A stretch of DNA of 64,000 bases from Chitinophaga rhizophila (lineage in GTDB: Bacteria; Bacteroidota; Bacteroidia; Chitinophagales; Chitinophagaceae). Below are positions 61,382 to 64,000 of this stretch, in pieces. Under the pieces are notes generated by a model. It was given only the letters and a program-made list of their open reading frames with translations, ran no database searches and was not told the DNA's origin. The DNA lies in assembly GCF_019492185.1 (NCBI RefSeq), contig NZ_JAICCF010000003.1, positions 434,001 through 498,000 on the forward strand, given 5' to 3'. The first letter of the stretch is position 1, and every line of letters starts with the position of its first letter. Both the position numbers and the translations under genes were made by a program.

Positions 61382-61581
61382 CTTTGTTGGGTTAATAGAT
61401 GTAACAATTTTGGCTGCTCCTAAGGTAGCTTTGATTTAATGCAAGCGTTTCATGGTATTTAACAGAGCATATCCAGATTTTGACTTCTTGGCTTACTGAC
61501 AAGCCAAATCAGCTGATAAATGAGAATAAAGAACGTCTGAATAGTCAGCATCGGGGTTAGTATGTAGTATAGTATATCTCA

Positions 61582-62007
61582 CTAATCGACCTGCAAACAG
61601 ATTTTCATGGGGATCAGGACCCTAACAGCTACATTCTTTCCATTCAGCTGGCCTGGTATCCATTTAGGCATCCGGTTCAGCAGCATGATGCCTTCCTTAT
61701 CCAGCAAAGTGTAATCTGCTGCCTTTTTGTTATGAATGCATTTATCAAGTACATTGCCTTCAGCATCGACAATAAATGAAAGATGCAATTTCCCGTGGTA
61801 GTCCAACTGCTCTTTCGGATATCTAATCTTGCTGAGGAATTTTGCAAGTGCCATGTCACCTCCCGGGAAAAGAGGCATTTTATCCACATGTTCATAAACA
61901 AGCATATTGAAGCGGGAATCAAATAGCGGGAGAGATAGCTGGGCTTGGCAACGGTTAGCCAGAAAGAGAATGGTGACTAATAAGAATATCCGTTTTAATA
62001 ACATCAT
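61582..62007 (-). CDS. TonB C-terminal-domain-like protein (energy transducer fragment-type)
   Basis: A 141-aa protein with a signal peptide (cleavage after RCQAQ, near residue 23) and one TonB/TolA C-terminal domain: FPGGDMALAKFLSKIRYP, then VDAEGNVLDKCIHNKKA and MPKWIPGQLNGKNVAVRVLIPM. There is no long Pro-rich linker or transmembrane anchor, so it is a periplasmic single-domain protein rather than a true TonB. Such proteins are common in Bacteroidota. Role unclear. Confidence 0.85.
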   Translation of the reverse strand: MMLLKRIFLLVTILFLANRCQAQLSLPLFDSRFNMLVYEHVDKMPLFPGGDMALAKFLSKIRYPKEQLDYHGKLHLSFIVDAEGNVLDKCIHNKKAADYTLLDKEGIMLLNRMPKWIPGQLNGKNVAVRVLIPMKICLQVD

Positions 62008-62049
62008 GAACTAACTAAAAGACATAAATGCAGCAAAAGCTAAAATAAA

Positions 62050-62075
62050 AAAGGCCTGCATTACTGCAAGCCTTT
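62050..62075 (-). terminator. Terminator after tRNA-Asn
   Basis: Stem AAAGGCCTGCA pairs with TGCA-a-GCCTTT around TTAC, with one mismatch. On the minus strand a T-rich tail follows. It lies nine bases past the tRNA. Confidence 0.8.
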
Positions 62076-62083
62076 CCTTTTCG

Positions 62084-62157
62084 CTCCCCCTGTTGGACTT
62101 GAACCAACGACCCTCTGATTAACAGTCAGATGCTCTAACCAACTGAGCTAAGGAGGA
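62084..62157 (-). tRNA. tRNA-Asn (GUU)
   Basis: Cloverleaf on the minus strand: acceptor TCCTCCT/AGGGGGA, D arm GCTC/GAGC with GTTGGTTA loop, anticodon stem TCTGA/TCAGA around CTGTTAA (GTT), T arm GTTGG-TTCAAGT-CCAAC, discriminator G. No CCA encoded. Ordinary housekeeping tRNA, in contrast to the divergent array at 57.5 kb. Confidence 0.96.
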
Positions 62158-62251
62158 ATTTCTTTTCCCGTTTGAGAAATTTGTTTTCCCGTTTCGGGAT
62201 TGCAAAGATAGATATTTTCTTATTCCCGCCAAATCCTTTTTAGATTTTTTT

Positions 62252-63856
62252 TCAAAAAGGATCAACCAAAATTAAGAAACGCTTATCCAGAGAGGATTCC
62301 CGAGAGAAAAAATTTACAAACTTCAGATCCAGACGAGTCACCGGGAACTGAGAGAAGGTCTTTAACTCCTTAATACGCCGTCCTCCAGCCACCAACGAAT
62401 CCCTATGCTCTGCTGACGTAAAGACAATAGATGGCCCGGCCGGAACGGTATCATATCTAAGCAGCGGAGCATCCAGATAATATTCCATCGCGTATGAGTT
62501 CACTCCATAAAAGCCGACCGCTGCACCTTTCAGTTCCTTATTTGCATAAAAAGCTGCTGTACTTCCACTTTGATATCTCAGCACGTCCGGATAGAATAGT
62601 CCATTTAAAAATATATTCAGAATAACTCCGGCCATGCAGGTACGGAAAAATACACGTGCCGTTCCTTGCAAAGGAAGCCATATAAATGCCGCAATCCCTA
62701 TCATAATAAGTATAACTGCCCATAAATGGATTTCAGGCCTGTAAAGCGCCCATAAACCGACAATAGCGATACCCATGATACCCATCAGGATATGCTGAGT
62801 TATACGAAAGGCTCTTTCGGGCACATCGTCTACTATATACTTCGCTGTTAGAATAGCAAAAAAGGGAAAGATGATATTCAGATAATGCGGTAGCTGAAAC
62901 TTTGACAAGGAAAATAACAGGAACGTCGATAACGCAGCGCTAATACAATAATACTCCACGGCAGACTTCCCACGGCGACGAAAGAACTGTACAATTGCTA
63001 CATACAGGAAGATCGACCAAGGCAGAAATGCCCATAGTACTGTATGGAGGAAAAAGGAAGGATCGCCATGGCCTTTGATAGGCCCGCTATTCATAAACCT
63101 GCCAAACTGACTATCCCAGAAAAAGAAACGGATACCTGATACACCTGTCTGCCCAAATACCACCTTCTCCGGATGCGCATCGAACTGTTGATACAAAGCA
63201 TATAATTCAGGGCTGATAAATACTAAAATCAAAAGAGCTGTTACCAGCCAATGCCAGTGAAACAGTTGCTTCCATCTGCCTGTAAATACATGATCGCCTA
63301 TAATTGCAAAGCCAATAGGCACTAATGCAAAAGGCCCCTTCGTCATTACCGCACAGGCGGCAAATAATGCGCCCGGCAACAACTGCCGCTTATACAGATG
63401 GTATACACTGGCTATAATCAGGCCCGTAAGATAAGGCTCCGCCCGTACGTCCGTACTCGATATCACCAGGTGCTCTGCCGACAGGAATATACATACTGAC
63501 CATCGTGCTACTCTTTCGTTATATACATTGAGCGCTTTCGCAAACCTGTAAGTATATACAGCTCCCATCATCAGAAACAGAAATGCCGGCAGCTTATAGG
63601 CAAAACTGGTAAACCCGAACAGCAGATAGGAGAGTGCTGCCATCCAGAAAGGGAAATGCGGTTTGTCCAGCCAGTCACGGCCATCTGCTACCAGATTCAG
63701 GTAATCATGATGCTGCACCATATGCTTGGCTATACCTGCATACAGTGCCCCATCAGGCTCCATTATGGTTACAGGTAGACCCGTCATGTGCACAAACACC
63801 AGCAAACCAACCATCACCCGCCAAACTTGTTTCTCGGAAATAGAATTAACTGCCAT
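62252..63856 (-). CDS. ArnT/PMT-like glycosyltransferase family 39 protein
   Basis: A 534-aa integral membrane protein with about 12 hydrophobic helices and the family's first-loop acidic motif MEPDGALYAGIAKHM (about 32-46), and GRDWLDKPHFPFWM. It transfers a sugar from a lipid-phosphate donor to lipid A or other periplasmic acceptors. The C-terminal domain is periplasmic. Its upstream neighbour on the minus strand ends 70 bases away, so it may follow it in an operon. Confidence 0.9.
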   Translation of the reverse strand: MAVNSISEKQVWRVMVGLLVFVHMTGLPVTIMEPDGALYAGIAKHMVQHHDYLNLVADGRDWLDKPHFPFWMAALSYLLFGFTSFAYKLPAFLFLMMGAVYTYRFAKALNVYNERVARWSVCIFLSAEHLVISSTDVRAEPYLTGLIIASVYHLYKRQLLPGALFAACAVMTKGPFALVPIGFAIIGDHVFTGRWKQLFHWHWLVTALLILVFISPELYALYQQFDAHPEKVVFGQTGVSGIRFFFWDSQFGRFMNSGPIKGHGDPSFFLHTVLWAFLPWSIFLYVAIVQFFRRRGKSAVEYYCISAALSTFLLFSLSKFQLPHYLNIIFPFFAILTAKYIVDDVPERAFRITQHILMGIMGIAIVGLWALYRPEIHLWAVILIMIGIAAFIWLPLQGTARVFFRTCMAGVILNIFLNGLFYPDVLRYQSGSTAAFYANKELKGAAVGFYGVNSYAMEYYLDAPLLRYDTVPAGPSIVFTSAEHRDSLVAGGRRIKELKTFSQFPVTRLDLKFVNFFSRESSLDKRFLILVDPF

Positions 63857-63925
63857 GGGGAAAAATTACGGCTCTGACTGCATATCCGCAAAACAGAAGG
63901 GGCTTTTAATAGAAAATTAACAGGG

Positions 63926-64000
63926 TTACCAGCCAAACAGGCTCGATTTCTCTAATCCAATATAGAGACCGTCTGAACGCTGCTCTAATGGATAAGTCTT
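63926..64000 (-). CDS. C-terminal end of an unidentified protein
   Basis: An open minus-strand frame runs in from the right edge and stops with TAA at 63926-63928. It encodes 24 residues, ending GLEKSSLFGW. I do not recognise the family. The aromatic-Gly-Trp end suggests a complete C-terminus. Confidence 0.5.
   Translation of the reverse strand, partial: KTYPLEQRSDGLYIGLEKSSLFGW

Noticed and set aside
1-64000. Insertion sequences or transposase genes
   Set aside because: I saw no transposase domain, terminal inverted repeats with target duplication, or frameshifted gene remnants in the window.

Overview
The window looks like chromosomal DNA from a Bacteroidota bacterium, most likely a Chitinophagaceae member such as Chitinophaga. 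The evidence is a SusC/SusD pair with a TPR-HTH regulator, a giant adhesin ending in a gliding-motility (CHU_C) domain next to SprF/PorP and PorE-like genes, lipoprotein signals of the C-S-D-D-D-D type, TAnnTTTG promoter elements and tRNA genes without an encoded CCA. The genus is inferred from gene families, not from a marker gene.

Layout. 1-5.9 kb: the start of uvrB, an S1/P1-type nuclease, a PfkB sugar kinase, a MATE exporter and a small lipoprotein. 6.0-21.7 kb (minus): a surface module of a ~4170-residue repeat adhesin, a PorP/SprF protein and a TPR/beta-propeller/CRD/OmpA protein, probably a type IX secretion cargo with its partners. 22.4-30.8 kb (plus): a divergent NACHT-type ATPase, then transglutaminase-like, ClC-type channel, KefF-like oxidoreductase and KefC-like antiporter genes. 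31.5-36.4 kb (minus): a TetR-TolC-HlyD-DHA2 tripartite efflux operon with a recognisable promoter and operator. 37.2-40.4 kb: a sugar kinase, then an overlapping CBM9-like and family-10-hydrolase-like pair. 40.4-42.6 kb: a gene desert with three kinds of repeats. 42.7-49.2 kb (minus): SusD, SusC and their probable membrane-bound regulator.

49.3-59.2 kb is the most unusual part. A WYL-domain regulator diverges from a non-coding region that contains a circularly permuted tRNA-like sequence: T arm, acceptor stem closed by a four-base loop, D arm, with both ends in the anticodon stem. Downstream is a slipin/SPFH protein with an unusual repeated N-terminus. After two membrane-protein genes comes a translationally coupled operon of two RlaP-type (COG3541) nucleotidyltransferases and a PhyH-type dioxygenase. 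Divergent from it are two tiny ORFs, each closed by a terminator, then a three-tRNA array (Ile-UAU, Gln-UUG, His-GUG) running directly into an RNase H-fold YkuK gene, a small ORF and a metallophosphoesterase. I read this stretch as a candidate tRNA-damage sensing or RNA-repair island without a recognisable ligase in the window. That reading is an inference from family knowledge and gene order.

59.5-64 kb is ordinary: a DoxX-like protein, a metallopeptidase-like lipoprotein, a TonB C-terminal-like protein, tRNA-Asn, an ArnT-like glycosyltransferase and the last codons of an unidentified gene.
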